64,000 bases of DNA from Helicobacter canis (GCF_008693005.1 NZ_VXKE01000006.1:91058-155057), one strand, 5' to 3'; positions 35,523-45,717 are shown, counted from the stretch's first letter. The notes: generated from the letters alone by a model not told the origin. Translations and numbers: made by a program.

Positions 35523-36215
35523 ATGATCCCAAAGACCTTACACAAAGAGTGGGTAGAGCTTTTGGCTGATGAGTTTGATAAGCCATACTTCACCTATATT
35601 ATTAAGCTTTACGCCCTAGCCAAATCCCACGCCACCATCTTCCCCCCTAGTGATAAGACTTTCCACGCACTCAATCTCACGCCGCCTTCACGCGTGCGCA
35701 TAGTGATCCTAGGGCAAGACCCCTACCACGGCAGCAAGATGATCGATGGCATAGAAGTCCCCCAAGCTATGGGGCTAAGCTTTAGCGTGCCTAAAGGCGT
35801 GGCTATCCCACCAAGCTTGCGCAATATCTATAAAGAGCTAGAATCCACTTTGGGCATAACGCCCCCAAGCCACGGCGATCTAAGCGCGTGGGCGCATAGA
35901 GGCGCACTACTGCTAAATGCGATCCTTAGCGTAGAAAAACACAAAGCCGCCTCACATAGACATTTTGGCTGGGAGAACTTTAGCGATGCAATTATTAGCA
36001 CGCTTTCAATGCAGTATAAAGGCATTGTCTTTATGCTTTGGGGCAATTATGCGCGCAAAAAGGCGGCACTTATAGATTCTAGCAAGCACTGCATTATAGA
36101 AGCGGCACACCCAAGCCCCCTAGCACAAGGATTTGTAGGCAGCGGGGTATTTCTACAAGCGCAAAATGCGCTTCAGGCAATGGGCAAAGAGCCATTTGAC
36201 TGGAGTCTTATCTAA
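35523..36215 (+). CDS. ung: Uracil-DNA glycosylase
   Basis: A family 1 UDG that removes uracil from DNA. The catalytic water-activating motif GQDPYHG, the uracil-binding Asn in LLNAILSVEKHKA and the DNA-intercalating HPSPLA are all visible. The 230-aa length is normal. It begins 10 bp after purH without a clear ribosome site, so it may depend on purH translation. Confidence 0.95.
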   Translation: MIPKTLHKEWVELLADEFDKPYFTYIIKLYALAKSHATIFPPSDKTFHALNLTPPSRVRIVILGQDPYHGSKMIDGIEVPQAMGLSFSVPKGVAIPPSLRNIYKELESTLGITPPSHGDLSAWAHRGALLLNAILSVEKHKAASHRHFGWENFSDAIISTLSMQYKGIVFMLWGNYARKKAALIDSSKHCIIEAAHPSPLAQGFVGSGVFLQAQNALQAMGKEPFDWSLI

Positions 36216-36442
36216 CTACCTAGAATCTACTTTTCAAGCGATTCAGTCTTGGGTGAGCAATGCGGTTGATTACACGATTTTTATGGCAGTCATTACCAAT
36301 CTAGGTAACTCCTACCCTAAAAATCGTGTAAAACAGCCACAGCCCCACCGCAAAACCAGCGAAGCGGTGCAAGGCGTAGCCGCAGCAGGTTTCTTTAGAA
36401 ATCTTAGAATCGTTTTTTCACAATCAATCCCAAACCTAGAAT
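36216..36442. repeat. Intergenic repeat modules between the convergent ung and capA-like genes
   Basis: It contains GTCTTGGGTGAGCAATGCGG (family C end), CATTACCAATCTAGGTAACTCC (family B/C type) and CAGCCCCACCGCAA. Short AGAATC words occur at 36222, 36407 and 36439. No gene is supported; both flanking genes end here. Confidence 0.65.
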
Positions 36443-37759
36443 CTACTTTTTCTTGGTGCTTGCTTGCGGGCTTTGGCGTTTATGCTTGGCTGGCGCGCTG
36501 GGCTTTTTGGCAGGGCTTTTGGTGGGATTTTTTAGCATAGAGTAAGCCTCTAGCCTACGCAAGATCCGCTCAAAGCCTTTAGAGTCATTGGCATAGATTC
36601 TAGGGGAGTAGTCATTGTAGCTTGGTGTGGAGCTAATGCTTACTGGGACTACACTATGCACTAGCACAAAGTCCCCTAGCTCATCGACTCTCTCCACGCC
36701 TTTGATAAAGGGCTTTTGCAAGTAGGCTTCTTGTGCGCACGCATCAAAGCGCAGATCTTCCATAAACTCGCGCCTTTTGCGCGCAGAATCTAGCTTGATA
36801 AAGCGCGTTTGATAGATCATACTATCTTTATCAGCTGGGTTTTTCGCTCCACCATAGATGAAATTCCCTAGGCTATAAATGATTTTTTTGCCCTTGTATG
36901 TTTCTACACCTTGCAAGACATGGGGGTGATGCCCCACTACCATATCCGCCCCAGAGTCAATAGTGAAGCGCGCTAGCTCTCTTTGCGCGGCGTTAGGATA
37001 GTGCTGCCGCTCCTCCCCCCAATGAAAGGTGAAAATCACTAGCTCCGCGCCCTGCTCCTTTAGCAGTTTAATCTCTCTTGCCACTTGGGGCTTAATGCCT
37101 AGATTCCAGCCCCTATGCCCAGCTAGCCCGATCTTTATGCCATTGACTTCATAGATATGCACAATCCCCTCCCCAAAGACAGCAAGACCTTGCGCGCGTA
37201 AATGCTTAATCGTATCTTCAAAGCCTTCTTTGCCATAATCACGCGAGTGATTGTTGGCAATATTCATCGCCTCAAAGCCTGCAGTAGTTAGAATCTTGGC
37301 ATATTTTGAAGCACCTTTGAAAGAGAAGGGCTTATCAAAGGCATTTTTCAGAGACTTATCACTAAGCACACCCTCCATATTGCCAATGCTTAAATCATCG
37401 CTTTCTAGCACTTCGCGCACCCCTAAAGAGAAATACCCCAAATCCCCACCCACTTCGGCAAATTTGGCATTAAATGTCGCCCCAGAGCTGCCCTTATAAT
37501 CCCCTAGCACATTATCGCCCACAAAGCTTAGTAAGGCTTGGGGCTGCAAGTGTGGCACGCACGCTTGCGATGTGGTTAGGAAGATTTTCTTACTCCCTAG
37601 ACTAAGGTCTTGGGGCTGCAAGCGCGTGGGGGCGTCATCGTATTTGGGAGCGCACGCGCTGATATAGGCTGCTATGCTTACTATCCCCACAAAGCGCACC
37701 AAGTAGTAGAATCCACTTTTGAGCAGGGGGTGTCCGCGTGGCGATATGATGGCTTTCAT
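36443..37759 (-). CDS. CapA-family (PGA_cap) lipoprotein
   Basis: A 438-aa protein of the metallophosphatase-like CapA family linked to poly-gamma-glutamate or capsule handling. The signal peptide ends in the lipobox ISAC (about residue 36), so an envelope lipoprotein is likely. Family blocks follow: [61 protein letters not shown] and YSLGNFIYG. The C-terminus is Lys/Pro-rich ([11 protein letters not shown]). Its ATG overlaps the hisS stop (ATGA). The actual substrate in Helicobacter is unknown. Confidence 0.82.
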   Translation of the reverse strand: MKAIISPRGHPLLKSGFYYLVRFVGIVSIAAYISACAPKYDDAPTRLQPQDLSLGSKKIFLTTSQACVPHLQPQALLSFVGDNVLGDYKGSSGATFNAKFAEVGGDLGYFSLGVREVLESDDLSIGNMEGVLSDKSLKNAFDKPFSFKGASKYAKILTTAGFEAMNIANNHSRDYGKEGFEDTIKHLRAQGLAVFGEGIVHIYEVNGIKIGLAGHRGWNLGIKPQVAREIKLLKEQGAELVIFTFHWGEERQHYPNAAQRELARFTIDSGADMVVGHHPHVLQGVETYKGKKIIYSLGNFIYGGAKNPADKDSMIYQTRFIKLDSARKRREFMEDLRFDACAQEAYLQKPFIKGVERVDELGDFVLVHSVVPVSISSTPSYNDYSPRIYANDSKGFERILRRLEAYSMLKNPTKSPAKKPSAPAKHKRQSPQASTKKK

Positions 37760-39075
37760 TCTTTCATAATCTCTAGAGCGCGGAGAAAGCTTAGCGATTC
37801 TAGCTGCATACCTGTGGTCATATTTTTAAGCGTGAAAGTGTGGCTTATAAACTCATTTTCCCCGATGATTAGGCAGTATTCGTGCCCTTTATTGTTAGCA
37901 TAAGTTAGCTGCTTTTTAAGCTTTTGGGCTTGGGGATAGACTTCTGTGTAGATTCCACTGCGGCGCAAGGACTCCGCGACTTTATGCGCAAAGCCTAGAT
38001 AAGAGCTATCCATACACGCAATAAGCGCGCGCGCACTTGTGCTCCTACCCTGCAGCAATCCCAGCTCCTCTAATGCTGCTAGCAAGCGATCTAACCCAAT
38101 GCTCGCCCCCACACCGCTTAATGGCTCTTTAGAAAAGGACTTTGTGAGATTATCATACCGCCCACCAGAGCAGACACTGCCGATATTTTTAAGCCGATTG
38201 AGTGTCGTCTCATACACAATGCCTGTGTAGTAGCCAAGCCCCCTAGCGATAGAGAAATCCACGCGGCATCTTGACTGATCCATCTCAAGGTTTTTTAGGA
38301 TAGAAAACATCTCTTCAAGCTCTTCTAAGCCCTTCTTCAGCTCATCATTCCACGCTTTCATATACGCCACAGAGTCTAAAAACTCATCAATAGCAATGGT
38401 CTGGTGCATTGTGATAATGCCCAGCACTTCGCTAATCTTACTAGAATCCACAAGCTCTTCTAGCTCCTTTGCTACACCTTCTTGCCCGATTTTTTCTAGC
38501 TTATCAATGGTGCGCAAAAATCGCTCAATCTCTGTGATACCAAAGTGCTTGCAAATCCCATTTAGGATACTTCTGTGATTGACCCAAATGGTAAATTCAT
38601 CAATATTTAGCGTGGCTAGGGAAGCATAAATGACTTGGATAATCTCTGCATCACAGCCGATAGAATCACTGCCGATAAAGTCAAAATCACATTGCGTAAA
38701 TTCCCTATATCTGCCCCTTTGCGCTCTCTCTCCGCGGAAGACATTCCCAATAGCAAAGCGTTTAAAGGGCAGATCAAGCTCATTTCTATACTGCGAGATA
38801 AAGCGCGCTAAAGGCACGGTTTGGTCAAAGCGCAAGACGACATCGCGCCCGCCGTGATCCTTGAAGCGATATAGCTCTTTTTGTATCTCATCGCTCCCAT
38901 GTTTGACCAAAATATCTGCATACTCCAAGTGCGGAGTCTCTATAGGCGCAAAGCCAAAGCTCTCAAACACACTAGAGAGCTTTTGCAAAAGCTTCTCCTT
39001 TGCCATTGCTTCTTTAGGGAGGCGATCGCGGAAGCCACTAAGCGTGCGCGGAACGATAAGCGATGTATCTGCCAT
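37756..39075 (-). CDS. hisS: Histidyl-tRNA synthetase
   Basis: A class II synthetase charging tRNA-His. Motif 2 is seen as [20 protein letters not shown]. The histidine-binding [13 protein letters not shown] and SGGRYDNL follow. Motif 3 is [10 protein letters not shown]. The C-terminal anticodon domain covers about residues 340-439. The 439-aa length is normal. Confidence 0.96.
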   Translation of the reverse strand: MADTSLIVPRTLSGFRDRLPKEAMAKEKLLQKLSSVFESFGFAPIETPHLEYADILVKHGSDEIQKELYRFKDHGGRDVVLRFDQTVPLARFISQYRNELDLPFKRFAIGNVFRGERAQRGRYREFTQCDFDFIGSDSIGCDAEIIQVIYASLATLNIDEFTIWVNHRSILNGICKHFGITEIERFLRTIDKLEKIGQEGVAKELEELVDSSKISEVLGIITMHQTIAIDEFLDSVAYMKAWNDELKKGLEELEEMFSILKNLEMDQSRCRVDFSIARGLGYYTGIVYETTLNRLKNIGSVCSGGRYDNLTKSFSKEPLSGVGASIGLDRLLAALEELGLLQGRSTSARALIACMDSSYLGFAHKVAESLRRSGIYTEVYPQAQKLKKQLTYANNKGHEYCLIIGENEFISHTFTLKNMTTGMQLESLSFLRALEIMKE

Positions 39076-39215
39076 ATACTACTCCAAGCCAGAATCTAAA
39101 GGCGCGATATTACAACAAAGTTGCTAAAATTATCATTTAGCTAGGCAAGCACGCAAGCCACACAACCCACAAAGGAGACCCCATAGAGCCTACAAGCCCA
39201 GCCCCCATAATCACT

Positions 39216-40793
39216 ATGCGCCTGCCAAATTGGCTAGGTGATGGTGTGATGAGCACACCTTGTATCGAGCTGCTCTTAGCGCGCTTCCCCAATGCCAAGC
39301 TTTGCTTAATCGCACCTAAGAGTATCCTAGAGCTTTTTAGCGCAGATTCTCGCATATATGCTTGCTTTGAAGACTCTACAAAAAAGTCCAAAAACCGCCT
39401 AAAAACCACTTGGCAGCTAGGGCGTGCGATTAGATCTAAGCTAGAGCGTGAAGGTGGCGTAGATATAGCTATAACGCTTACTAATCACTTTTACAGCGCG
39501 CTTTTGCTCTATGCCTGTGGGGCTAGAGTGCGCATAGGCTATAAGCGGGGTGTTGGCAATATGTTTTTGACCCATAAGCTAGCTAGGGCTGGGGGGCCTC
39601 ATCAGGTGGAGAGCTATGCGCGCTTGCTTGATCTACTCCCACAAGCAGAATCTAAAACGCTAGATTCTAGCCCAAAATCTGCGATCCCACCGCTGCGACT
39701 TTGCGCAGCACCTAAACAGGCTTTAGACTCCAAGCCCTTGCGCATAGGGTTAAACCCGGGCGCAGCCTATGGAAGTGCTAAATGCTGGGACAAGGAGCAT
39801 TATGCGCGTGTGGGAGCGCACTTTGCGGCTTTGGGGGCGGAGGTGGTGGTCTATGGGGTGGAGGCGGATAGGGAGCTAGCGGAAGAGATTGTTGCTTCAA
39901 TAGATTCAGCTTTGGGTAAGAGGGATTCGGCTTTGGGTGAGCAATGCGGCAGTGTTGCAAAAATTGTGAAAGGCACGACCGCCAAGGTCGCTAACCTTCC
40001 CCAATTTTTGCAAAGCTCCCACAGCCCCACCGCAAGTCCTAGAATCTTAGAAGAAAATCAATCGTCATTGCGAGCGGTATCCGCGAAGCAATCCACACTA
40101 GAATCTAGCGTGCAAGTGGATTCTAGGGGGGACCATTCTACTATCGCAGAATCTATGGATTGCCACGCGGATTTTCAATCCGCTCGCAATGACAGAAAAA
40201 ACGCCCCAAATGTAAGCAAGCAGCCAAAGGATTCTAGGATTAACAAAAACGCTCAAAATGTGTTTTCTCCAAACGCAGATAGGCGGCAGGATTTGGGTGA
40301 TAAAAATGGGGCTTTGCAAGGCGAGTCAAGGGCGCATACTTGGGCGTATGTAACCGCCGACTCGCCGCAGCAAAACAAGGGATACCGCTCGGCGTTAGCC
40401 GATGTTTCTTTAGAATCGCCATTTTTAGCCCAAAAGCCAACGCCAAAAATCACAAACGCTTGCGGGCAAACAACTATCCCCACCCTTCTCCAAGAGCTGC
40501 AAACCTTGGATCTCTTCATCACCAACGATAGCGGCTCTATGCACATCGCAGCAGCCCTAGAAGTGCCTATGGTGGCAATCTTTGGTCCTACAAATATGAC
40601 TGAAACTGCGCCGTGGCGGGCTAAAAACTGCATTTTGCTAAATCTCAATCTCCCCTGCGCGCCGTGCAAAAAGCGCGTATGCCCGCTAGGTCATCACAAA
40701 TGTATGAAAGATTTGCGCCCAGAAATGGTGATAGAAGCTGCCCACAAGCTCCTAGAAGCTCGCCAAGCCTCTAGCAATCAAGCCCAAACTTGA
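39216..40793 (+). CDS. waaF: ADP-heptose:LPS heptosyltransferase II with a repeat insertion
   Basis: A GT-B (family 9) enzyme adding the second heptose to the LPS inner core. The family start MRLPNWLGDGVMSTP is at 39216, with later blocks NPGAAYGSAKCWDKEHYA, FITNDSGSMHIAAALEVP and FGPTNMTETAPW. Residues about 228-410 are repeat-encoded (SALGEQCGSVAKIVKGTT, ADFQSARNDRKNAPN). Removing them leaves about 343 aa, the normal length. The best ribosome site (AAAGGAG, 39171-39177) is spaced for an in-frame ATA at 39183 (MEPTSPAPIIT…), so translation may begin there; 39216 is the first ATG. Confidence 0.85.
   Translation: MRLPNWLGDGVMSTPCIELLLARFPNAKLCLIAPKSILELFSADSRIYACFEDSTKKSKNRLKTTWQLGRAIRSKLEREGGVDIAITLTNHFYSALLLYACGARVRIGYKRGVGNMFLTHKLARAGGPHQVESYARLLDLLPQAESKTLDSSPKSAIPPLRLCAAPKQALDSKPLRIGLNPGAAYGSAKCWDKEHYARVGAHFAALGAEVVVYGVEADRELAEEIVASIDSALGKRDSALGEQCGSVAKIVKGTTAKVANLPQFLQSSHSPTASPRILEENQSSLRAVSAKQSTLESSVQVDSRGDHSTIAESMDCHADFQSARNDRKNAPNVSKQPKDSRINKNAQNVFSPNADRRQDLGDKNGALQGESRAHTWAYVTADSPQQNKGYRSALADVSLESPFLAQKPTPKITNACGQTTIPTLLQELQTLDLFITNDSGSMHIAAALEVPMVAIFGPTNMTETAPWRAKNCILLNLNLPCAPCKKRVCPLGHHKCMKDLRPEMVIEAAHKLLEARQASSNQAQT
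39900..40445 (+). repeat. Composite repeat cassette inserted in frame in waaF
   Basis: About 545 bp. It has a family C module (39925-40045), family A palindromes at 40063-40095 and 40157-40193, and a family B-like module (40285-40440) with GATAAAAATGGGGCTTTGC. It lies between the two GT-B halves (…EEIVASID and KITNACGQTTIPTL). Confidence 0.85.
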
Positions 40794-40808
40794 GATTAAG
40801 GAGAATCT

Positions 40809-41393
40809 ATGCTGATTGATTTTGCCCATCAAGGAGCTTTGACCAAATATCGTATCCTTAGCAATACCATTACCCCACGCCCTATCGCGTGGATTAGCAC
40901 CATTAGCCAAAGTGGCACAAGCAATCTAGCTCCTTTTAGCTTTTTTAGCGTGGTGAGCTCTAATCCTGTGGTGTTTAGTCTATGCATTGGCACAAAGTCT
41001 AATGGCGAGCATAAAGACACCTTGCGCAATCTCTTAGATACAAAAAAAGCTACGATCAATCTAATAATGGTAGATTTGCTCCCCCAGCTAGAGCAAAGCT
41101 CCCAAGAGCTACCCTATGAGAGAAGCGAGGCAAGTGTATTTGATATTGGCTTGCAGGCGGTGCATCCGCAGTATCCGCCCATAGTCCAAGATGTCAAAGT
41201 GGCGTATTTTTGCGATTTAGTAGAGACAAAGAGCTTTGGTGGAAGTGATATAAGCGTGTTTTTAGAAGCAAAGGAGTGCTTCATTGATGATATGATTTAT
41301 AGAGAAGATCTGCGATTTTTGCCGCCGCATTTAGGGCGCGTGGGGAAGTATTATCTACAAGCAAGTGAGCTAATCGACCCTAAAAAGCCCTAA
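40809..41393 (+). CDS. Flavin reductase-domain protein
   Basis: A 194-aa FMN-binding split-barrel protein of the flavin reductase/DIM6-NTAB group. The N-terminal block TPRPIAWISTISQSGTSNLAPFSFF (nt 40870-40945) is typical, as is VVFSLCIGTKSNGEHKDTL. It could reduce flavin or act as a small flavoprotein oxidoreductase. AAGGAG lies five bases before the ATG, 15 bp after waaF. No pathway link is evident. Confidence 0.8.
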   Translation: MLIDFAHQGALTKYRILSNTITPRPIAWISTISQSGTSNLAPFSFFSVVSSNPVVFSLCIGTKSNGEHKDTLRNLLDTKKATINLIMVDLLPQLEQSSQELPYERSEASVFDIGLQAVHPQYPPIVQDVKVAYFCDLVETKSFGGSDISVFLEAKECFIDDMIYREDLRFLPPHLGRVGKYYLQASELIDPKKP

Positions 41394-41470
41394 GGCTTTG
41401 GCTCTCTTTTGGGCTAGGAGCTAGATTGGCTTGCAACGATAATAAAAGTGGATTCTAGGCTTATTGTGCG

Positions 41471-42172
41471 CTACTTTATTGCGATAAATGTCGCAAAATT
41501 CACCCATTTAAACAACACTTCCACACTAGCAAACCCCGCTTCTTTAAGTAAGGCAAGATTTTCCTCTAAGCTATAGGGCACAAGCACATTTTCTAAGGCT
41601 TCTCTTTTAGCAGAAATCTCGCTTTTGGTGTAGCCATTATGGGCTTTGTATTGGTGGTAGTAGGAGATCATTTGCGCATCAAGGCTTGGGCTGTGGCTTA
41701 TGGTCTTTTCACTAAGGATTAGCACGCCACTAGATTCTAGGGCATTATGCAGCGTGGCAAGAAGCTTTGCGCGCAGGGGCGGGCGGATAAACTGCAAGGT
41801 GTAGTTAGCGATGAAGCCTTGCGCACTTTGGTAGGGGAAGTCCATAATATCTGCGCAAATGAAGCTAATTGCCGCATTATATGCCCTAGCCTTTCGGTGG
41901 GCTTGATCAATCATCGCTTGAGAGCTATCTAGCCCGATCAGCTCGCCGCTTACTTGCTCTCTTAATGCTAGCAGGGTGTTGCCCGTAGAGCAGCCTAGAT
42001 CATAGATTCTACCCTGCTTAGCAAAGATGGATAAAAAGTCAATGCAGAGCTTTTGGGTATCTTTGTAGTAGGGGATTGATCGAGCAAGCATATCATCAAA
42101 GACACTTGCGACTTCTTCGTTAAAGACAAATTTATGCTGTTTTTTGCTTTGAAATATTCTATCTTTTGCCAT
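41471..42172 (-). CDS. cmoA: Carboxy-S-adenosyl-L-methionine synthase
   Basis: It makes carboxy-SAM from SAM and prephenate for the wobble-uridine cmo5U34 modification of tRNA. The N-terminal block FNEEVASVFDDMLARSIPYY and the SAM motif IYDLGCSTGNTL are characteristic, together with LIGLDSSQAMID and FIANYTLQFIRP. GGAG six bases before the ATG at 42172 sets the start, not a TTG 12 bases upstream. No cmoB is in this window. Confidence 0.88.
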   Translation of the reverse strand: MAKDRIFQSKKQHKFVFNEEVASVFDDMLARSIPYYKDTQKLCIDFLSIFAKQGRIYDLGCSTGNTLLALREQVSGELIGLDSSQAMIDQAHRKARAYNAAISFICADIMDFPYQSAQGFIANYTLQFIRPPLRAKLLATLHNALESSGVLILSEKTISHSPSLDAQMISYYHQYKAHNGYTKSEISAKREALENVLVPYSLEENLALLKEAGFASVEVLFKWVNFATFIAIK

Positions 42173-42192
42173 CTTGCGCTCCAAAAGCTGCG

Positions 42193-42198
42193 ATTATA
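42193..42198 (-). promoter_or_regulatory. -10 box of cmoA
   Basis: TATAAT on the minus strand, 21 bases upstream of the cmoA ATG. Confidence 0.55.
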
Positions 42199-42242
42199 GC
42201 AGGTAAGCCTATATGGCGATTTAATATCACGCGAGTTTTAAG

Positions 42243-42248
42243 TATAAT
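42243..42248 (+). promoter_or_regulatory. -10 box of tpiA-lpxD
   Basis: TATAAT on the plus strand, 32 bases before the tpiA ATG. This argues that the open frame upstream of 42280 is untranslated. Confidence 0.6.
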
Positions 42249-42279
42249 GTGTCCTTTAGATTCTACACAAGGCTTCATT

Positions 42280-42993
42280 ATGCAATTTATGGCAAATTTT
42301 AAATGCAACCACACCGCACACTCTGTGCAAGAGTATTTCACTACTTTGCGCACGCTTGGGTTCTCACAAGAGTTCTTACGCGAGCACGAGCTTGTGTTTT
42401 TCCCATCATTTCTAAGCTTGCAAGCCGCGAAAGACTTCGCACCTTTTGGGGAAATCGGCGTGCAAAATGCCTACCCCGCCTTTAATGGAGCTTTCACAGG
42501 AGAAATTGGCGCACAAGCCCTAGAATCTATGCAGGTGCGCACCATACTCATTGGGCATAGTGAGCGGCGAAGCCTGCTAGGCGAATCGCAGGAGTGTGTC
42601 GCAGAGAAGTTTGCGTTTTTTGCTAGGCTTGGATTTTTCATCGTGTATTGCGTGGGAGAGCCTTTGAGCGTGCGCCAGCAGGGAGAAAAAGCCGTGCAAG
42701 ACTACCTACAAGCGCAATTTGCAGGTATAGATTTAGAAGCCACGCGCGTAAGTGTGGCGTATGAGCCCATTTGGGCGATTGGCACAGGCAGAAGTGCTAG
42801 CGTGCAAGAAATCGCCCAAACGCACGCATTTTTACGCACCTTGACACAAAGCCCGCTTCTTTATGGCGGTAGTGTCAATGCTGGCAATGCTAGAGAGATT
42901 CTCTTAACCCCTAATGTTAATGGCGTGCTAGTAGGCAGCGCATCACTAGATGCCAAAAGCTTCCATACAATCACACAAAGCGTGCTTTTATAA
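42280..42993 (+). CDS. tpiA: Triosephosphate isomerase
   Basis: It interconverts DHAP and glyceraldehyde-3-phosphate. The N-terminal lysine lies in MANFKCNHTAH, the catalytic His in LIGHSERR and the catalytic Glu in AYEPIWAIGTG. The phosphate-binding LLYGGSVN is near the C-terminus. The 237-aa length agrees with the short Helicobacter form. AAGG seven bases before the ATG at 42280 and the promoter position set the start. It is followed after 23 bp by lpxD. Confidence 0.94.
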   Translation: MQFMANFKCNHTAHSVQEYFTTLRTLGFSQEFLREHELVFFPSFLSLQAAKDFAPFGEIGVQNAYPAFNGAFTGEIGAQALESMQVRTILIGHSERRSLLGESQECVAEKFAFFARLGFFIVYCVGEPLSVRQQGEKAVQDYLQAQFAGIDLEATRVSVAYEPIWAIGTGRSASVQEIAQTHAFLRTLTQSPLLYGGSVNAGNAREILLTPNVNGVLVGSASLDAKSFHTITQSVLL

Positions 42994-43016
42994 TCTCTAT
43001 CTATAAAAGGAGCAGT

Positions 43017-44033
43017 ATGCAGCCTATTTTTCTCTCTTCTATCATCGATATGCTTGGTATCACAAGCACCATTACAAGAGACTTTCAAATCTCTGCCCTA
43101 ACGCCCCTAGAGCACGGGACACAAGATGATATAAGCTATATCGATCAGCCCAAATACTTCGCCGCTCTGCCTAGCTCACAAGTAGGCGCGGTGCTTGTGC
43201 GAGAGCGCGACTACCTAGCGCATAAAGAGCTTTTCCCACCCCATATACAAGCCCTATTTGTCCCAAATCCACACCTAGCCTTTGCCAAACTCTCGCAATG
43301 CTTTGCTCAAAGTGAGTTTGCCAACCCTTTAGAGCCTACACTCTATGACCCAAGCAAGCCCACAGACTCCCAAAGCGCGCATATCCACCCAAGCGCGCAA
43401 ATTATGCAAGGGGTGCATATCGGTGATAATGTGCATATCGGTGCTAGAAGCTGCATAATGCCCGGTGTCGTGCTAAGTGATGGCGTGCGCATTGGCGATG
43501 ATTGTAAAATCTATCCAAATGTCGTCATCTATCGCCAAAGCATTATAGGCGATCGTGTCAATATCCACGCGGGCAGCGTGATTGGCAGCGATGGATTTGG
43601 CTATGCGCATACAGATTCTGGGGAGCATTGCAAAATCGAGCATAATGGCATTGTAGAAATCGGTGATGATGTAGAAATAGGCGCAAATGTTACCATTGAT
43701 CGCGCAGTATTTGGAGTAACGATGATTAAGCGCGGCAGTAAAATCGACAATCTTGTGCAAATCGGGCATAACTGCATAATCGGCGAGCATTCACTGCTTG
43801 TCTCACAAGTGGGGCTTGCTGGCTCTACAACCACAGGGCGCAATGTGATAATGGGCGGGCAAGCAGGCACAGGCGGGCATATACACATTAGCGATTTTGT
43901 GCAAGTGGCGGGGCGTGGAGCTGTGGGGAAAAACTTACCCCCAAACACCAAGTGGGGCGGACACCCGCTAATGCCACTTGATGAGTGGATGAAGTTCTAT
44001 GTCTCACTAAGAAGAATGCTGAAAAAATCCTAG
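43017..44033 (+). CDS. lpxD: UDP-3-O-(3-hydroxyacyl)glucosamine N-acyltransferase
   Basis: The third lipid A step, N-acylation of UDP-3-O-acyl-glucosamine. The N-terminal uridine-binding domain (about 1-110) is followed by a left-handed beta-helix of hexapeptide repeats (IHPSAQIMQGVHIGDNVHIG onward). It has the catalytic-region IGSDGFGYAHT and a C-terminal helix (MKFYVSLRRMLKK). The 338-aa length is normal. AAAGGAG precedes the ATG. Confidence 0.94.
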   Translation: MQPIFLSSIIDMLGITSTITRDFQISALTPLEHGTQDDISYIDQPKYFAALPSSQVGAVLVRERDYLAHKELFPPHIQALFVPNPHLAFAKLSQCFAQSEFANPLEPTLYDPSKPTDSQSAHIHPSAQIMQGVHIGDNVHIGARSCIMPGVVLSDGVRIGDDCKIYPNVVIYRQSIIGDRVNIHAGSVIGSDGFGYAHTDSGEHCKIEHNGIVEIGDDVEIGANVTIDRAVFGVTMIKRGSKIDNLVQIGHNCIIGEHSLLVSQVGLAGSTTTGRNVIMGGQAGTGGHIHISDFVQVAGRGAVGKNLPPNTKWGGHPLMPLDEWMKFYVSLRRMLKKS

Positions 44034-44065
44034 ATTCTAGCCAAGCCCATAGAATCTAGGCACAA

Positions 44066-44097
44066 TTGCCACGCTGGTATTAACTAATCAGTGGCAA
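44066..44097. repeat. Small hairpin TTGCCAC … GTGGCAA between convergent genes
   Basis: A 7-bp inverted repeat with an 18-base loop between lpxD and the PLD gene. It resembles one arm of the family A palindrome (TTGCCACG), so it may be a decayed copy rather than a terminator. The rest of 44034-44166 holds only AGAATC words. Confidence 0.35.
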
Positions 44098-44166
44098 ATA
44101 AAGTGCGTCATTAAGGCTTTGTAGAGATAGCCGGCTTAGATTCTAGGCTTAGATTCTAGCTAGAAT

Positions 44167-45717
44167 CTAAATTTGACTCTCTGGGAAAATACGCATAAAG
44201 AAGTTCAAAGTCCTTAGCCACAATGTCGTATCTGGCAGGTGTGTTACACATATATCACTATCACCTTCAGGGCTGTTATAAGCGCACCACTTAGTCTTTT
44301 TCCCATCAAGCTCGATATGCCACGCGCCTTGCATATCAAGGTGGATAAGCTTAATGCTCTCTTTTGCAAACTCTTCATTATCAAAGATCGCTACCACTTC
44401 AGTATTGATGATACTTGATCTAGGGTCTAGGTTGAAGCTCCCAATCCACGCGATTTTCTTATCAAACACAAGCGTTTTGCTATGTAAGCTCGCCCCAGAA
44501 GTTAGCTTGCCTTTGACTTGGATTTTGCCAGCACTTTTGCGGTATTCATACACCTGCGCACCCATTTTCACAAGCTTATCTCTATATCGCTCCCAGCCTG
44601 CATACACAGGCAAAGAGTCCGTGCTTGAGAGAGAGTTTGTAAGCACAAACATCGAAATCCCTTTATCAATACACTCTTGCATTTCTGCCAAGCCTCTTTT
44701 GCCCGGCACAAGATAGGCTGAAGAAATATACATAGAATCTGTCGTGCTTCGTATAATGTGCTGCAAAGCTTCATAGACTTTGCTTGTGGGGTTTTTGGCA
44801 TCGATCTTTTCTGGTAGATCGGCGATTAGGCGGGCATTACCCCAGTAGATTGTATTAGCGCGGCTTTCATACTGCTTGACAATTTGCACGATGGTTTGCT
44901 CATACTGATCCCACTCACTAGAAGACGCCTCAAGCCCTGCTACAATCTCTTCATAATGCTTCATAAACTTCTTCATCTTGCGCTTTGATGGCAGAAGCTC
45001 CACAGGGATAGCGCGGTGATACTCCCAATACTGCTGGAAGCTCTCTCTTGCTTGCCTAGCAATCACACCGATGAAAAGCGCGTCTGTATCGGAGAAATTT
45101 ACATCTTCTTTGTTGTTGAAATAGTTATCCGCGATATTGCGCCCGCCGATGATAAGCCCCACAGAATCTGCGATAAAAAGCTTATTGTGCATACGGCGAT
45201 TGATGCGATTAAAGTGCAAGATCATCTCTGGCAAGCGCAAAAGCTTGATTCTATTGCGATAGGGGTTAAAGATTTTGACCTCGATATTTGGGTGGTTATT
45301 AAGCGCGATAATATCAGAGTAGTCAGAATCTAGCCCATTATCATCAACAAGCATTTTGACTTTCACGCCGCGATTAGCCGCTAGCCAGATCTCGTGCATT
45401 AGCACGCGAGAGGCAATGTCGTTTTTATATATATATGTCTGTATCTCTAGGGAGTAGCGTGCTTTGCGCACCAAGGCTGCGCGCTGCAAAAACGCGCTTG
45501 AGCCATCAGCGATAAGCATAGCCCCGCTAGAGCTAGGCGAAGATGAAAGCTCCTTGGCATAAGGCGTAGCTATGGGAGAATCTAGCGGATCAAATACTGC
45601 AAAGCCACTGGATTCTAGGGGGTTTTTGAGATAGCGCGTTGAGGGCACGATAGAAGCACAGCCTGCTAAAATAAAAAACAAGGAAAACACAATTAAAGCT
45701 ATATGCGTATCATTCAT
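44167..45717 (-). CDS. Phospholipase D-family lipoprotein (cardiolipin synthase-like)
   Basis: A 516-aa protein with two HKD motifs: HNKLFIADSVGLIIGGRN (about residue 178) and HSKTLVFDKKIAWIGSFN (about residue 425). These form one phosphatidyl-transfer active site. The N-terminus MNDTHIALIVFSLFFILAGC has a lipobox, so it is probably an envelope lipoprotein. It resembles H. pylori HP0190 as I recall; cardiolipin synthesis (ClsC type) or phospholipase activity are both possible. Confidence 0.82.
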   Translation of the reverse strand: MNDTHIALIVFSLFFILAGCASIVPSTRYLKNPLESSGFAVFDPLDSPIATPYAKELSSSPSSSGAMLIADGSSAFLQRAALVRKARYSLEIQTYIYKNDIASRVLMHEIWLAANRGVKVKMLVDDNGLDSDYSDIIALNNHPNIEVKIFNPYRNRIKLLRLPEMILHFNRINRRMHNKLFIADSVGLIIGGRNIADNYFNNKEDVNFSDTDALFIGVIARQARESFQQYWEYHRAIPVELLPSKRKMKKFMKHYEEIVAGLEASSSEWDQYEQTIVQIVKQYESRANTIYWGNARLIADLPEKIDAKNPTSKVYEALQHIIRSTTDSMYISSAYLVPGKRGLAEMQECIDKGISMFVLTNSLSSTDSLPVYAGWERYRDKLVKMGAQVYEYRKSAGKIQVKGKLTSGASLHSKTLVFDKKIAWIGSFNLDPRSSIINTEVVAIFDNEEFAKESIKLIHLDMQGAWHIELDGKKTKWCAYNSPEGDSDICVTHLPDTTLWLRTLNFFMRIFPESQI

